The notes: generated by a model not told the origin, from the sequence alone. Shown: positions 19,150-30,507, numbered from the stretch's first letter. The stretch is DNA of 64,000 bases from Halorubrum trapanicum (GCF_017873555.1 NZ_JAGGKE010000011.1:50281-114280); one strand, 5' to 3'. Translations and numbers: made by a program.

Positions 19150-20154
19150 ATGCGGTTCGGCTACAGCGAGCGGTGTCTCGAACACGACACCGGCGAGCGA
19201 CATCCGGAGAACCCGGACCGGCTCCGCGCGATCCGCCGCGGGCTGGCGAAGCGCCACGGCGTCGAGTACGTCGAGGCGGACCCCGCTGAGAAGGCGGCGA
19301 TCACGGCGGTCCACGACGCCGACTACGTCGACGAACTGGAGTCGTTCGTGGCCGACGGCGGCGGGAGCTGGGACCCCGACATCGTCGCCAGCGAGGGGAC
19401 GTGGGAGGCGGCGCTCACCTCCGCCGGACTCGCCCAGTGGGCGGCCCGCGAGGCGGTCAACGGGTTGACCGGGCGACAGACGCCGTTCGCGATCGGTCGC
19501 CCGCCCGGCCACCACGCCGTCACCGGCGACGCGATGGGATTCTGCTTTTTCAACAACGCTGCGGTCGCGGCCCAGACCGTCCTCGACGAGGACCTCGCGG
19601 ACCGCGTCGCGGTCTTCGACTGGGACGTCCACCACGGGAACGGAACGCAGGACATCTTCTACGACCGCGGCGACGTCCTCTACGCCTCGATCCACGAGGA
19701 GGGCCTGTACCCGGACACGGGCGCCCTCGACGAGACCGGCGACGGGGACGGGGAGGGAACGACGGTGAACCTCCCGCTGGCGGCCGGCGCCGGAGACGCC
19801 GACTACCTGTACGCCGTCGACGAGGCGGTCGCGCCCGCCGTCGACCGCTTCGACCCCGACCTGCTGCTCGTCTCCGCCGGCTTCGACGCGCACCGCCATG
19901 ACCCCATCTCGCGGATGCGCGTCTCTTCGGAGGGGTACGCGCTGCTGACCGACCGGATCCGGTCGCTCGCGGACGACGTCGGCGCAGCCGACGCGTACGT
20001 CCTCGAAGGCGGCTACGGACTCGACACGCTCGCCGAAGGCGTTTCGATGGTCCACGAGACGTACGACGGCCGGACCCCCGTCGACACCGAGGAGGAACCG
20101 GACGGAAAGACGGAGACGCTCGTCGAAAATCTCCGGTCGGAACTGGGTCTGTAG
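19150..20154 (+). CDS. hdaI: histone deacetylase family protein
   Basis: A 334-residue arginase/deacetylase-fold enzyme with all catalytic blocks: RPPGHHA (His pair near residue 119), DWDVHHGNGTQ (Zn-binding Asp and His near 156), SAGFDAHRHDP (second Zn Asp) and LEGGYGL (the Tyr of the active site is present). Family members remove acetyl groups from lysines or polyamines. The gene starts on the base after the histone stop codon, so the two products are made together, which supports a chromatin- or lysine-acetylation role. The real substrate (histone, other protein, or acetylpolyamine) cannot be told. Confidence 0.92.
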   Translation: MRFGYSERCLEHDTGERHPENPDRLRAIRRGLAKRHGVEYVEADPAEKAAITAVHDADYVDELESFVADGGGSWDPDIVASEGTWEAALTSAGLAQWAAREAVNGLTGRQTPFAIGRPPGHHAVTGDAMGFCFFNNAAVAAQTVLDEDLADRVAVFDWDVHHGNGTQDIFYDRGDVLYASIHEEGLYPDTGALDETGDGDGEGTTVNLPLAAGAGDADYLYAVDEAVAPAVDRFDPDLLLVSAGFDAHRHDPISRMRVSSEGYALLTDRIRSLADDVGAADAYVLEGGYGLDTLAEGVSMVHETYDGRTPVDTEEEPDGKTETLVENLRSELGL

Positions 20155-20235
20155 CTCGACAGGCCGACACCGTTTCTCGACGCCGGACTCACTCGTCGCT
20201 ACCGCTCCTCGTTCTCGTTGTTGCGGCAGCGAAAG

Positions 20236-20259
20236 ACGCCCGGAGCGGGATTTGAACCC
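20236..20259 (+). repeat. extra copy of the tRNA-Asp 3' end
   Basis: These 24 bases (starting ACGCCCGGAGCGGGATTTGA) are identical to the 3' end of the adjacent tRNA-Asp gene (20362-20385), in the same orientation, 126 bases away. The rest of the tRNA is absent. The intervening 100 bases contain a long hairpin and an inverted GGTTCAAATCCC fragment. Confidence 0.8.
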
Positions 20260-20362
20260 CAGTCGTTCCGCTCGCTCCGCTCGCTTCACTCCCTGGTTCA
20301 AATCCCTATGCGAGCGTTTGCGACGAACGGCTCGCTGCGCTCGCCGTATTGTTCGTCGAAAA

Positions 20363-20435
20363 CGCCCGGAGCGGGATTTGAACCCGCGTCACGACCGTGA
20401 CAGGGTCGTATGATGGGCCACTACACCATCCGGGC
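20363..20435 (-). tRNA. tRNA-Asp (anticodon GTC), copy 1
   Basis: The minus strand gives a full cloverleaf: acceptor GCCCGGA/TCCGGGC, D arm with GGTGTAGTGGCCCATC, anticodon loop CTGTCAC giving GTC, and T arm GCGGG-TTCAAAT-CCCGC. Discriminator G, no CCA, no intron. It is identical to the copy at 20464-20536. Confidence 0.96.
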
Positions 20436-20463
20436 AAACAGCGACTGGCCCCGAAACGGGGGA

Positions 20464-20536
20464 CGCCCGGAGCGGGATTTGAACCCGCGTCACGACCGTG
20501 ACAGGGTCGTATGATGGGCCACTACACCATCCGGGC
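20464..20536 (-). tRNA. tRNA-Asp (anticodon GTC), copy 2
   Basis: This is base-for-base the same 73-nucleotide gene as copy 1, separated by a 28-base spacer. On the transcribed strand it lies upstream of copy 1, so both may come from one transcript. Confidence 0.96.
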
Positions 20537-20825
20537 TTGTCGCATCAGTTCGTACCCCTGTCTGGCAAATAAGGCTTGTCATCCCCGACGAGGGTGCGGG
20601 TCCGTGACAGGAAATTTCGGCTTCTGGGCGGTGCCGACGAGGGGGATCGGCGGGCCGCGTCGCTGGTCTCGTCCGGTATCCTTTTGTGGGAACCCCGCGT
20701 GTGTGGGAGTGTCGAACGCCCCCGACCCGTGAGCCGCGCGCGGCGCCGCTTGGTAAGTCTTATGCCGCTGGCGTATATACGTATCTGTAGTATCTCGTGA
20801 TAGCTTCTCCCCACCACCAGCACCC
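20537..20825. other. intergenic region with the RNA polymerase operon promoter
   Basis: No protein gene is seen in these 289 bases. A TATA-like GTATATA lies at 20773-20779. The predicted transcription start near 20802 leaves a leader of about 25 bases before rpoH. Confidence 0.45.
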
Positions 20826-21056
20826 ATGGTAGACGTAAGCCAACACGAACTCGTCCCGGACCACGTGCTCCTCGACGACCCCGAGGATGTCGAGTCGGTC
20901 CTGGCGGAGTACGACGTGAAGAAGACTGACTTACCGAAGATCAAACGCACGGATCCCGCGCTCCCCGACGAGGCCGAAGTCGGCGACGTGGTGAAGATCG
21001 TTCGAAACTCCCGCACGACCGACGAGGCGGTCGTGTACCGACTGGTCGTCTCATGA
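20826..21056 (+). CDS. rpoH: DNA-directed RNA polymerase subunit H (Rpb5 homologue)
   Basis: A 76-residue protein equal to archaeal RpoH/Rpo5, the C-terminal domain of eukaryotic Rpb5. Signatures are [32 protein letters not shown] and [23 protein letters not shown]. It forms part of the jaw of RNA polymerase. It is the first gene of the polymerase operon and overlaps rpoB'' by four bases (ATGA). Confidence 0.97.
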   Translation: MVDVSQHELVPDHVLLDDPEDVESVLAEYDVKKTDLPKIKRTDPALPDEAEVGDVVKIVRNSRTTDEAVVYRLVVS

Positions 21057-22618
21057 ATAGGCAAGACCGACGCGTGGTTTCACGCGAATACTTCTCAGAC
21101 GAACGGCTCGCCGAACACCACTTCCGCTCGTTCAACAACTTCCTGGACCGCGGCATGCAGGAGGTCGTCGACGAGAAGGAGACGATCGAGACGGACATCG
21201 GCGACAAGGAGGGGCAGGAGCCGGTGTACGTCGAACTCGGCGACGTGCGGATGGTCACTCCACGCGTCCGCGAGGCCGACGGCTCCGAGGAGCTGCTGTA
21301 CCCCCAGGAGGCGCGGCTCCGCAACATCACCTACTCGGCGCCCGTGTTCATGGAGATGTCCATCGTGCGCGGCGGCGAGGACGAGCCGGAGCAGGTCGTC
21401 GACACGACCGAGACCAAGGTCGGCCGGATGCCGATCATGGTCGGCTCGAACAAGTGTAACATGGCGGGCTTCTCCGACGAGGAGCTCATCGACATCGGCG
21501 AGGACCCCGTCGACCCCGGCGGCTACTTCATCGTCAACGGCTCCGAGCGCGTGCTGATGACCTCGGAGGACCTGGCGCCGAACAAGATCCTCGCCGAGTA
21601 CGACTCGAAGTACGGCGACGAGATCCAGGTCGCGAAGACGTTCTCTCAGCGCCGCGGCTACCGCGCGCTGGTGCTCTGCGAGCGCAACCGCGAGGGACTG
21701 CTCGAAGTGTCGTTCCCTTCGGTTTCGGGTTCGATCGACTTCGTGACGCTGGTCCGCGCGCTCGGGCTTGAGTCGGACGAGGAGATCGTCCACCGCGTCT
21801 CGGACGACCCCGAGATCGTGAAGTTCATGCTGGAGAACTTAGAGGAGGCCGACGTCCAGACGACCGAGGGGGCGATCGAGACCCTCGGCGAGCGCGTCGC
21901 CTCCGGTCAGGGGAAGAACTACCAGCTCAAGCGGGCGAACTACGTCATCGACCGCTACCTCCTCCCGCACCTCCACGAGGAGGGCGTCGACGAGGAGGAC
22001 GTGCGGATCAACAAGGCGTACTACCTCTGCCGGATGGCCGAGGCGTGCTTCGAGCTCGCCTTGGACCGCCGGGAGGCCGACGACAAGGACCACTACGCGA
22101 ACAAGCGCCTGAAGGTCTCCGGCGACCTCATGCGCGACCTGTTCCGCACCGCGCTCAACAAGCTGGCGCGCGACGTGAAGTACCAGCTCGAACGCGCCAA
22201 CATGCGGAACCGGCAGCTCACCGTCAACACGGTCGTCCGCTCGGACGTGCTGACCGAGCGGCTCGAACACCCGATCGCGACGGGCAACTGGGTCGGCGGG
22301 CGCTCGGGCGTCTCGCAGCTCGTCGACCGGACGGACTACATGGGCGTGCTCTCGCACCTGCGTCGCCTGCGGTCGCCGCTGTCGCGGTCGCAGCCGCACT
22401 TCGAGGCGCGGGACCTCCACGCGACCCAGTGGGGTCGCATCTGCCCCTCCGAGACCCCGGAGGGACCGAACTGCGGACTCGTGAAGAACTTCGCGCAGGC
22501 GATGGAGCTGTCACAGACCGTCGAGGACGAACAGGGACTGAAACGAGAACTGGCGTCGATGGGTGTCGAGGGAATCCCCGGCATCGAGGGCGTCGAACGA
22601 CAGACGGCGGACGACTAA
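21053..22618 (+). CDS. rpoB2: DNA-directed RNA polymerase subunit B''
   Basis: A 521-residue protein, the N-terminal half of the split beta/Rpb2 subunit. It has the protrusion and lobe regions ([44 protein letters not shown]) and ends in the fork region [19 protein letters not shown]. Splitting at this point is normal for halophiles. It is followed one base later by the B' gene. Confidence 0.97.
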   Translation: MNRQDRRVVSREYFSDERLAEHHFRSFNNFLDRGMQEVVDEKETIETDIGDKEGQEPVYVELGDVRMVTPRVREADGSEELLYPQEARLRNITYSAPVFMEMSIVRGGEDEPEQVVDTTETKVGRMPIMVGSNKCNMAGFSDEELIDIGEDPVDPGGYFIVNGSERVLMTSEDLAPNKILAEYDSKYGDEIQVAKTFSQRRGYRALVLCERNREGLLEVSFPSVSGSIDFVTLVRALGLESDEEIVHRVSDDPEIVKFMLENLEEADVQTTEGAIETLGERVASGQGKNYQLKRANYVIDRYLLPHLHEEGVDEEDVRINKAYYLCRMAEACFELALDRREADDKDHYANKRLKVSGDLMRDLFRTALNKLARDVKYQLERANMRNRQLTVNTVVRSDVLTERLEHPIATGNWVGGRSGVSQLVDRTDYMGVLSHLRRLRSPLSRSQPHFEARDLHATQWGRICPSETPEGPNCGLVKNFAQAMELSQTVEDEQGLKRELASMGVEGIPGIEGVERQTADD

Positions 22619-22619
22619 T

Positions 22620-24449
22620 ATGGCACAAGCAGAACGCGAAGCGAAGGTGTACGTCAACGGGAGCCTCGTGGGCACCCACGAGAACCCCGACGAGCTCGCC
22701 GAACAGATCCGCGAGGCGCGCCGCCGCGGCGACGTGAGCGAGATGGTGAACGTCTCGGTGAAAGACCGGACCCGCGAGGTCATCGTCAACGCGGACGCGG
22801 GGCGGGCGCGGCGCCCGCTCATCGTCGTCGAGAACGGCGAGCCGCTGCTGGGCGACGAGGAGATCGAGGCGCTCGAACGCGGCGACGTCGAGTTCGAGGA
22901 CCTCGTCGAGCGCGGCTACGTCGAGTTCATCGACGCCGAGGAGGAGGAGGACATCCTCGTCGCCGTCGACGAGGAGGACGTGACCGACGACCACACGCAC
23001 CTCGAGATCGACCCGCAGCTCGTGTTCGGTATCGGCGCGGGGATGATCCCGTACCCCGAGCACAACGCCAGCCCCCGGATCACGATGGGCGCGGGGATGA
23101 TGAAGCAGTCGCTCGGGCTCCCCTCCGCTAACTACCGCATCCGGCCGGACACGCGTCAGCACCTCCTGCACTACCCGCAGCTTGCGATGGTGAAGACGCA
23201 GACCTCCGACCAGATCAGCTTCGACAAGCGGCCGGCGGCGCAGAACTTCGTCGTCGCCGTGATGTCCTACGAGGGGTTCAACATCGAGGACGCGCTGGTG
23301 ATGAACCAGGGTTCCGTCGACCGCGCGCTCACCCGCTCGCACTTCTTCCGGACGTACGAGGGCGAGGAGCGCCGCTACCCCGGCGGTCAGGAGGACCGCT
23401 TCGAGATCCCCGACCAGGACGTGCGCGGCGCGCGCGGCGAGGACGCGTACACGCACCTCGACGAGGACGGACTCGTCAACCCCGAGACGAAGGTGGACGA
23501 GTCCTCGGTGCTGCTCGGCAAGACCAGCCCGCCGCGCTTCCTCGAGGAGCCGGACGACATGGGCGGACTCTCCCCGCAGAAGCGCCGGGAGACCTCCGTG
23601 ACGATGCGCTCGGGCGAGTCGGGCGTCGTCGACACGGTGACGCTGATGGAGGGCGAGGACGGCTCCAAGCTCTCGAAGGTGAAGGTGCGCGACCAGCGCG
23701 TCCCCGAACTCGGGGACAAGTTCGCGTCCCGACACGGCCAGAAGGGCGTCGTCGGCCACCTCGCGCCACAGGAGGACATGCCGTTCACCGAGGAGGGGGT
23801 CGTCCCGGACCTCGTGATGAACCCGCACGCGCTGCCGTCGCGGATGACGGTCGGCCACGTGCTGGAGATGCTCGGCGGGAAGGTCGGCTCGCTGCGCGGT
23901 TCCCGGGTCGACGGCACGCCGTTCCAGGGCGAAGACGAGGAGGAGCTCCGCGACGGGCTGGAGGACCACGGCTTCAAGTCCTCCGGCAAGGAGGTCATGT
24001 ACTCCGGCGTCACCGGCGAGAAGATCGACGCCGAGATCTTCGTCGGGACGATCTTCTACCACAAGCTGTACCACATGGTGTCGAACAAGCTCCACGCCCG
24101 CTCGCGCGGGCCGGTCCAGGTGCTCACGCGCCAGCCGACCGAGGGTCGCGCCCGCGAGGGCGGGCTGCGCGTCGGGGAGATGGAGCGCGACACGATCATC
24201 GGCCACGGCGCGTCGATGGTGCTCAACGAGCGGCTGCTGGAGTCCTCCGACGCCGAGACGGTCCACGTCTCCGCGGAGACCGGGCTGGTCGCCGTCGAGG
24301 ACCGCGAGCAGCGCCGCGTGTACGACCCGGTCACGGGCGACGAGGACGACATCCACGAGCTGGAGGTCAGCTACGCGTTCAAGCTGCTGCTCGACGAGAT
24401 GATCGCCCTCGGCATCCGACCGAAACTCGAACTGGAGGACGCGATTTAG
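22620..24449 (+). CDS. rpoB1: DNA-directed RNA polymerase subunit B'
   Basis: A 609-residue protein, the C-terminal half of Rpb2: external and hybrid-binding domains ([29 protein letters not shown]) and wall/anchor ([22 protein letters not shown]). It ends with the clamp segment including [13 protein letters not shown]. The C-terminal clamp has no CxxC pairs of the usual zinc site. The true start is ATG 22620 ([14 protein letters not shown]), one base after the B'' stop; a longer frame would overlap B''. Confidence 0.97.
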   Translation: MAQAEREAKVYVNGSLVGTHENPDELAEQIREARRRGDVSEMVNVSVKDRTREVIVNADAGRARRPLIVVENGEPLLGDEEIEALERGDVEFEDLVERGYVEFIDAEEEEDILVAVDEEDVTDDHTHLEIDPQLVFGIGAGMIPYPEHNASPRITMGAGMMKQSLGLPSANYRIRPDTRQHLLHYPQLAMVKTQTSDQISFDKRPAAQNFVVAVMSYEGFNIEDALVMNQGSVDRALTRSHFFRTYEGEERRYPGGQEDRFEIPDQDVRGARGEDAYTHLDEDGLVNPETKVDESSVLLGKTSPPRFLEEPDDMGGLSPQKRRETSVTMRSGESGVVDTVTLMEGEDGSKLSKVKVRDQRVPELGDKFASRHGQKGVVGHLAPQEDMPFTEEGVVPDLVMNPHALPSRMTVGHVLEMLGGKVGSLRGSRVDGTPFQGEDEEELRDGLEDHGFKSSGKEVMYSGVTGEKIDAEIFVGTIFYHKLYHMVSNKLHARSRGPVQVLTRQPTEGRAREGGLRVGEMERDTIIGHGASMVLNERLLESSDAETVHVSAETGLVAVEDREQRRVYDPVTGDEDDIHELEVSYAFKLLLDEMIALGIRPKLELEDAI

Positions 24450-27383
24450 ATGTCAATGCAAACACCGAAAGTGCTCGGCGGGATCGACTTCGGACTCATG
24501 GACCCGGAGACGTATCGGGACATGTCCGCGACGAAGGTGATCACGGCCGACACGTACGACGACGACGGCTATCCGATCGACATGGGGCTGATGGATCCGC
24601 GACTGGGCGTCATCGACCCCGGCCTGGAGTGTCGGACCTGCGGGTCCCACTCCGGCTCCTGTAACGGCCACTTCGGCCACATCGAGCTGGCGGCGCCCGT
24701 CATCCACGTGGGCTTCACGAAGCTCATCCGGCGGCTGCTCCGCTCGACGTGCCGCGAGTGCGGGAAGCTCGCGCTCGACGAGGCGCAGCGCGACGAGTTC
24801 CGCGACCGCTACGAGCGGGCGAAGGAGCTCGGCGACGACGAACACGACGTGTTGAAGGCCGCCGTCCGGCAGGCCCGGAAGGCGTCCACCTGCCCGTTCT
24901 GCGGCGAGCCGCAGGCGGACATCAAACACGAGAAGCCGACGACCTACTACGAGGTCCAGGACGTGCTCTCGGGCGACTACTCCGAGCGCATCGCGGCCGC
25001 GATGCAGCCCGACGAGGAGGAGGACGACCCGGGCACCTCGCCGCAGGAGCTGGCCGAGGAGACGGACATCGCCCTCGACCGGGTCAACGAGATCATGGCC
25101 GGCGAGTTCCGCCCGCGCAAGGAGGACCGCCGCGCCATCGAGAACGCGCTCGACGTCGACCTCACCGAGGAGGACATGAACAAGCTGATGCCCTCGGACA
25201 TCCGCGACTGGTTCGAGGACATCCCGGACGAGGACCTCGAAGTGCTCGGCATCGACTCCGAGCACTCCCGCCCGGAGTGGATGATCCTGACGGTCCTTCC
25301 GGTCCCGCCGGTCACCACCCGTCCCTCCATCACGCTCGACAACGGCCAGCGCTCCGAGGACGACCTCACGCACAAGCTGGTCGACATCATCCGGATCAAT
25401 CAGCGGTTCATGGAGAACCGCGAGGCGGGCGCCCCGCAGCTGATCATTGAGGACCTCTGGGAGCTGCTCCAGTACCACGTCACCACGTTCGTCGACAACG
25501 AGATCAGCGGGACGCCGCCGGCGCGACACCGCTCCGGCCGCCCGCTGAAGACCCTGAGCCAGCGGCTGAAGGGCAAGGAGGGACGCTTCCGCGGGTCGCT
25601 CTCCGGGAAGCGCGTCAACTTCTCCGCCCGGACCGTCATCTCGCCGGACCCGACGCTCTCGCTGAACGAGGTCGGCGTGCCGGACCGCGTCGCTAAGGAG
25701 ATGACCCAGACGCTCAACGTCACCGAGCGCAACGTCGAGGAGGCGCGGCAGTACGTCCGGAACGGGCCGGAGGCCCACCCCGGCGCCAACTACGTGCGCC
25801 GCCCCGACGGCCGCCGGCTGAAGGTCACCGAGAAGAACTGCGAGGAGCTCGCCGAGAAGGTCGAGCCGGACTGGGAGGTGAACCGCCACCTCGTGGACGG
25901 CGACATCGTGATCTTCAACCGGCAGCCCTCGCTCCACCGGATGTCCATCATGGCCCACGAGGTCGTGGTGATGCCGTACAAGACGTTCCGGCTCAACACC
26001 GTCGTCTGTCCGCCGTACAACGCCGACTTCGACGGCGACGAGATGAACATGCACGCGCTGCAAAACGAGGAGGCCCGCGCCGAGGCTCGCGTCCTCATGC
26101 GCGTCCAAGAGCAGATCCTCTCGCCCCGGTTCGGCGGGAACATCATCGGCGCGATCCAGGACCACATCTCCGGCACCTACCTGCTCACCCACTCGAACCC
26201 CGAGTTCACGGAGACGCAGGCGCTCGACCTGCTCCGCGCCACGCGCGTGGACGAGCTGCCCGAGGCCGACGGCGTCGACGACGAGGGACGCGAGTTCTGG
26301 ACCGGCCGGACGCTGTTCTCGGAGCTGCTCCCCGACGACCTCGACCTCTCTTTCACCTCCTCGGCCGGCGACGACGTCGTCATCGAGGACGGCCAGCTGA
26401 TCGAGGGAACCATCGACGAGGACGCGGTCGGCGCGTTCGGCGGCGAGGTCGTCGACACGCTCACGAAGGAGTACGGCGAGACGCGCTCGCGCGTGTTCAT
26501 CAACGAGATTGCGTCGCTGGCGATGCGCGCGATCATGAACTTCGGGTTCTCGATCGGGATCGACGACGAGTCGATCCCGCCGGAGGCCGAAGAGCAGGTC
26601 GACGACGCGATCGAGAGCGCCTACGACCGCGTCCAGGAGCTAATCGCGACGTACGAGGCCGGCGAGCTGGAGTCGCTGCCCGGCCGCGGCGTCGACGAGA
26701 CGCTGGAGATGAAGATCATGCAGACGCTCGGGAAGGCCCGCGACTCGGCCGGTGAGATCGCCGACCAGCACTTCGCCGACGACAACCCGGCGGTCGTGAT
26801 GGCCCGCTCCGGCGCGCGTGGCTCGATGCTGAACCTGACGCAGATGGCCGGATCGGTCGGCCAGCAGGCGGTCCGCGGCGAGCGGATCAACCGCGGCTAC
26901 GAGGACCGGACGCTCTCGCACTACCGGCCGAACGACCTCTCCTCGGAGGCGCACGGCTTCGTGGAGAACTCCTACCGCGGCGGGCTCACGCCCGAGGAGT
27001 TCTTCTTCCACGCGATGGGCGGCCGCGAGGGGCTGGTCGACACGGCGGTCCGGACCTCCAAGTCCGGCTACCTCCAGCGTCGGCTCATCAACGCGCTCTC
27101 CGAGCTGGAGGCGCAGTACGACGGCACGGTCCGGGACACCTCGGGTCGGATCATCCAGTTCGAGTTCGGCGAGGACGGCACCTCGCCGGTGAAGGTCTCC
27201 TCCGGCGAGGAGGACGGGATCGACGTCGACAACATCGTCGATCGCGTCGTCGACGCCGAGTTCGCGTCCAGCGAGGAGAAAGAGCGGTTCCTCGGCGAGC
27301 GCGAGCCGCCGACGAACCTCTCGGAGCACGCCGGTCCGGGGCTGAACAAGGCCGCGGAGCTGGAGGTGGAGTCGGATGACTGA
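24450..27383 (+). CDS. rpoA1: DNA-directed RNA polymerase subunit A'
   Basis: A 977-residue protein, the N-terminal two thirds of the beta'/Rpb1 subunit. It has zinc-binding clamp cysteines ([23 protein letters not shown] and CPFCGE), and the catalytic Mg-binding loop [12 protein letters not shown]. Funnel and trigger-loop approaches ([38 protein letters not shown]) follow. Its length matches relatives, so there is no intein. It overlaps the A'' gene by eight bases. Confidence 0.97.
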   Translation: MSMQTPKVLGGIDFGLMDPETYRDMSATKVITADTYDDDGYPIDMGLMDPRLGVIDPGLECRTCGSHSGSCNGHFGHIELAAPVIHVGFTKLIRRLLRSTCRECGKLALDEAQRDEFRDRYERAKELGDDEHDVLKAAVRQARKASTCPFCGEPQADIKHEKPTTYYEVQDVLSGDYSERIAAAMQPDEEEDDPGTSPQELAEETDIALDRVNEIMAGEFRPRKEDRRAIENALDVDLTEEDMNKLMPSDIRDWFEDIPDEDLEVLGIDSEHSRPEWMILTVLPVPPVTTRPSITLDNGQRSEDDLTHKLVDIIRINQRFMENREAGAPQLIIEDLWELLQYHVTTFVDNEISGTPPARHRSGRPLKTLSQRLKGKEGRFRGSLSGKRVNFSARTVISPDPTLSLNEVGVPDRVAKEMTQTLNVTERNVEEARQYVRNGPEAHPGANYVRRPDGRRLKVTEKNCEELAEKVEPDWEVNRHLVDGDIVIFNRQPSLHRMSIMAHEVVVMPYKTFRLNTVVCPPYNADFDGDEMNMHALQNEEARAEARVLMRVQEQILSPRFGGNIIGAIQDHISGTYLLTHSNPEFTETQALDLLRATRVDELPEADGVDDEGREFWTGRTLFSELLPDDLDLSFTSSAGDDVVIEDGQLIEGTIDEDAVGAFGGEVVDTLTKEYGETRSRVFINEIASLAMRAIMNFGFSIGIDDESIPPEAEEQVDDAIESAYDRVQELIATYEAGELESLPGRGVDETLEMKIMQTLGKARDSAGEIADQHFADDNPAVVMARSGARGSMLNLTQMAGSVGQQAVRGERINRGYEDRTLSHYRPNDLSSEAHGFVENSYRGGLTPEEFFFHAMGGREGLVDTAVRTSKSGYLQRRLINALSELEAQYDGTVRDTSGRIIQFEFGEDGTSPVKVSSGEEDGIDVDNIVDRVVDAEFASSEEKERFLGEREPPTNLSEHAGPGLNKAAELEVESDD

Positions 27384-28590
27384 GTTCGACGGCGTCACCG
27401 ACGACATGGAGGCGGTCGTGGAGGCGACCGAGCTTCCCCGCCGGCTCAAGACGAAGGTGTACGAGGCGATAGACCGCAAGGCAGAGGAGACCGGTGAGGT
27501 CACCATCGAGCAGGCGACCGACGTCGTCGAGGGGGTCGAGAACCGCTACGAGCAGACGCGCGTCGACCCCCTCGACCCGGTCGGGACCGTCTCGGCGCAG
27601 TCGATCGGCGAGCCGGGGACGCAGATGACGATGAACACGTTCCACTACGCCGGCGTCGCGGAGATCGACGTCACGCAGGGCCTCCCCCGGCTCATCGAGC
27701 TGGTGGACGCCCGGAAGACGCCGGACACGCCGATGATGACGGTCCACCTCGACGGCGAGTACGCGACCGACCGGGAGAAGGCCCACGAGGTCGTCTGGTC
27801 GATCGAGGCGACGCGCATCCTCGCGCTCGGCGACGTGTCGACGAACGTCGCGGACATGCTGGTGCGGATCGACTTAAACGACGACACCCTCTTGGAGCGG
27901 TGGCCGACCCACTCCGACCCGACGGCGGTCGCGGAGATCATCGCCGAGACGATCGAGGACGCGCTGGGCGTCGACGCCCGACAGGCCGGCACCGTGGTCG
28001 AGTTCGGGCCGAACGAGCCGAGCTACCGCGAGCTGCTCCAGCTCGTCGAGCGGCTCCGGGAGATCGTGTTCAAGGGGATCGAGGAGATCGAACGCGTCGT
28101 CATCCGCAAAGAGGAGATCGACGGCGACGAGGAGTTCGTCCTCTACACCGAGGGGTCGGCGTTCGGCGACACCCTCGCGATCGAGGGGGTCGACGCCTCG
28201 CGGACGACGTGTAACAACATCCACGAGATCTACCGCAACCTCGGGGTCGAGGCGGCCCGCGAGACGATCATCGACGAGACGAAGAACACGCTCGAAGAGC
28301 AGGGGCTCGACGACGTGAACGTCCGGCACCTCATGCTCGTCGCCGACATCATGACGAACAACGGCGAGATCGAGTCCATCGGCCGGCACGGCATCTCCGG
28401 CAACAAGGACTCGGTGCTCGCGCGCGCGGCGTTCGAGGTGACGGTCAACCACCTGCTCGACGCCGCGATCCACGGCGAGTACGACGAGCTGGACGGCGTC
28501 ATCGAGAACGTCATCGCCGGCAAGCCCATCTCGATGGGGACCGGCGACGTCGATCTCCGGATGGGGTCACGCGTCGTGAGCGACGACTGA
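27376..28590 (+). CDS. rpoA2: DNA-directed RNA polymerase subunit A''
   Basis: A 404-residue protein, the C-terminal third of Rpb1. It contains the trigger-loop and bridge-proximal segment [21 protein letters not shown], the jaw domain, and the C-terminal [28 protein letters not shown] clamp segment. It is translationally linked to A' upstream and to nusA downstream by overlapping codons. Confidence 0.97.
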   Translation: MTEFDGVTDDMEAVVEATELPRRLKTKVYEAIDRKAEETGEVTIEQATDVVEGVENRYEQTRVDPLDPVGTVSAQSIGEPGTQMTMNTFHYAGVAEIDVTQGLPRLIELVDARKTPDTPMMTVHLDGEYATDREKAHEVVWSIEATRILALGDVSTNVADMLVRIDLNDDTLLERWPTHSDPTAVAEIIAETIEDALGVDARQAGTVVEFGPNEPSYRELLQLVERLREIVFKGIEEIERVVIRKEEIDGDEEFVLYTEGSAFGDTLAIEGVDASRTTCNNIHEIYRNLGVEAARETIIDETKNTLEEQGLDDVNVRHLMLVADIMTNNGEIESIGRHGISGNKDSVLARAAFEVTVNHLLDAAIHGEYDELDGVIENVIAGKPISMGTGDVDLRMGSRVVSDD

Positions 28591-29009
28591 TGCGCGTCGA
28601 GCTCTCCGACGAGGCGCGGCGCTACATCGGTCGCTTCGACGAGCTGACCGGCGTCACGCCGACCGACTGCCTCGTGGAGAGCGAGCGACTCGTGTTCGTG
28701 GTCCCGGCCGGCGAGATGGCCGCCGCGATCGGTCAGGGCGGCGAGACCGTCGAAGAGGCGGAGCGCCGGCTCGGCAAGTCGGTCGATCTGGTCGAGGACG
28801 CGGACACGGCGGCGGGGTTCGTCGCGAGCGCGCTCTCGCCCGCGGCGGTCAACGCCGTGACGATCTCGGAGCAGAACGACCGCGTGGCCTACGTCGAGGT
28901 TCCCGAGGCGGACCGCGGCGTCGCCATCGGCGCGGACGGTGCGAACATCGAAACCGCCCGCCGACTCGCGGAGCGGCACTACGACGTCGACGACGTTCAG
29001 CTGACGTAG
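28590..29009 (+). CDS. nusA: transcription elongation factor NusA-like protein
   Basis: A 139-residue archaeal NusA consisting of two KH domains only, marked by AAAIGQGGETVEEAERRLGK and GVAIGADGANIETARRLA with their GxxG loops. It lacks the N-terminal RNA polymerase-binding and S1 domains of bacterial NusA. Its place between rpoA2 and rpsL is the usual archaeal one. The start shares its first base with the last base of the A'' stop codon. Confidence 0.95.
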   Translation: MRVELSDEARRYIGRFDELTGVTPTDCLVESERLVFVVPAGEMAAAIGQGGETVEEAERRLGKSVDLVEDADTAAGFVASALSPAAVNAVTISEQNDRVAYVEVPEADRGVAIGADGANIETARRLAERHYDVDDVQLT

Positions 29010-29141
29010 GGCGCGTCGTTCCGGCCTGCCCGCGACGATGCCGGGCGTTTCCGGGATCGATTCGTCGGTGTGAACCGCGTGAACGACGACATCTCGCGGC
29101 GGCTTATCGGCTCAACGTTGTTTTCCGCCCGTCGTTTGATA

Positions 29142-29204
29142 CGCCGAAACGCCCTCAGATACCCCAAGCGGTACCTCTCGACGGATCTGAGGGCGTTTCT
29201 CGGC
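29142..29204. terminator. 19-bp stem hairpin between nusA and rpsL (terminator or regulatory stem)
   Basis: CGCCGAAACGCCCTCAGAT (29142-29160) pairs with ATCTGAGGGCGTTTCTCGGCG (29184-29204) with one 2-base bulge and a 23-base loop. It lies upstream of the rpsL TATA-like box. It may end polymerase-operon transcripts, or be an element read by transcripts running through. No U-tract follows. Confidence 0.55.
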
Positions 29205-29218
29205 GGAGAAAGACGACG

Positions 29219-29226
29219 CTTAAGTA
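29219..29226 (+). promoter_or_regulatory. TATA box of rpsL
   Basis: CTTAAGTA is centred about 29 bases upstream of the rpsL ATG, giving a leaderless or nearly leaderless ribosomal-protein mRNA independent of the polymerase operon. Confidence 0.55.
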
Positions 29227-29250
29227 GCTCCGTTCGGAAGTAGACGTACG

Positions 29251-29679
29251 ATGGCGAACGGCAAGTACGCGGCCCGTAAGCTCAAAAAGGACCGGCAGAA
29301 GCGCCGCTGGTCCGACTCCGAGTACGCTCGGCGCGAGCGCGGGCTCAAAAAGAAGTCCGACCCCCTGGAGGGTGCCCCGCAGGCGCGCGGCATCGTCCTG
29401 GAAAAGGTCGGCATCGAGGCAAAGCAGCCGAACTCGGCGATCCGAAAGTGCGTCCGGGTTCAGCTCATCAAAAACGGGAAGCAGGTCACCGCGTTCTGTC
29501 CCGGTGACGGCGCGATCTCGTTCATCGACGAGCACGACGAGGTCACGATCGCCGGGATCGGCGGCGCGAAGGGTCGCGCGATGGGCGACCTTTCCGGCGT
29601 CAACTACAAGGTCGAGAAGGTCAACGGCGTGTCGATGATCGAACTGGTTCGCGGTAACGCGGAGAAACCGGTCAGATGA
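29251..29679 (+). CDS. rpsL: 30S ribosomal protein S12
   Basis: A 142-residue S12 (uS12) of the archaeal/eukaryotic (S23e) type, with [37 protein letters not shown] and [18 protein letters not shown]. It sits at the decoding centre of the small subunit. The highly basic N-terminus is normal. Its last four bases overlap the rpsG start (ATGA). Confidence 0.97.
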   Translation: MANGKYAARKLKKDRQKRRWSDSEYARRERGLKKKSDPLEGAPQARGIVLEKVGIEAKQPNSAIRKCVRVQLIKNGKQVTAFCPGDGAISFIDEHDEVTIAGIGGAKGRAMGDLSGVNYKVEKVNGVSMIELVRGNAEKPVR

Positions 29680-30329
29680 GCGGTGAGGAGACCGAGGCGC
29701 CGTCCGAGGAGGACGTCGCCGCCGACGAGCCGGACCCGGACGCGCCCGCGTCCAGCGAGGCCGCAAACGAGAACGCCAAGCTGTTCGGCGTCTGGGATGT
29801 CACCGAGATCGCCTACGAGGACCCCTCGACGAAGCGATACATGACCGTGACGCCCATCGCGCACACGATGGGCCGCCACGCGTCCAAGCAGTTCAAGAAA
29901 AGCGAGATCTCGCTGGTCGAGCGCCTCATCAACCGTCTGATGCAGACGGACGAGAACACGGGGAAGAAACAGCAGGCGACGCGGATCGTCCGCGACGCCT
30001 TCGACATCATCCACGAGCGGACCGAGGAGAATCCGGCCCAGATCCTCGTGACGGCCGTCGAGAACGCCGCGCCCCGCGAGGAGACCGTCCGCCTGAAGTA
30101 CGGCGGCATCTCCGTTCCGAAGGCGGTCGACGTCGCGCCCCAGCGCCGCGTCGATCAGGCGCTGCTTTTCATCTCCGACGGCGTCGCCAACGCGACGTAC
30201 AAGTCGACGACCGCCGCCGCCGAGGCGCTCGCGAACGAGCTCACCACGGCCGCGGACTACGACGCCGAGCGCTCCTACTCCATCGCCCAGAAGGAGGAGC
30301 GCGAGCGCGTCGCCGCCGCCGCCCGCTGA
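29676..30329 (+). CDS. rpsG: 30S ribosomal protein S7
   Basis: A 217-residue S7 (uS7) with an acidic halophile-specific N-terminal extension of about 35 residues before the conserved core ([72 protein letters not shown]). It nucleates assembly of the small-subunit head. In many haloarchaea the EF-2 gene comes next; here the operon ends and the aconitase gene converges. Confidence 0.97.
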   Translation: MSGEETEAPSEEDVAADEPDPDAPASSEAANENAKLFGVWDVTEIAYEDPSTKRYMTVTPIAHTMGRHASKQFKKSEISLVERLINRLMQTDENTGKKQQATRIVRDAFDIIHERTEENPAQILVTAVENAAPREETVRLKYGGISVPKAVDVAPQRRVDQALLFISDGVANATYKSTTAAAEALANELTTAADYDAERSYSIAQKEERERVAAAAR

Positions 30330-30507
30330 ACTCAGCGCCGGCGCTTTCTCTCTTCGTCTTTCCCGCCGACTACCGACGGGTCCGCCTCGATCGCGTGCGG
30401 GTCACTGATCGCGTACGGGTCACCGGTACGGTCGGCCGCGGCGTCGGCGCTGGCGGTCCGTGAAAAACAGGAAAATCGGTCGCGAGCGGTCCGCGTCGCG
30501 GTTCGGC

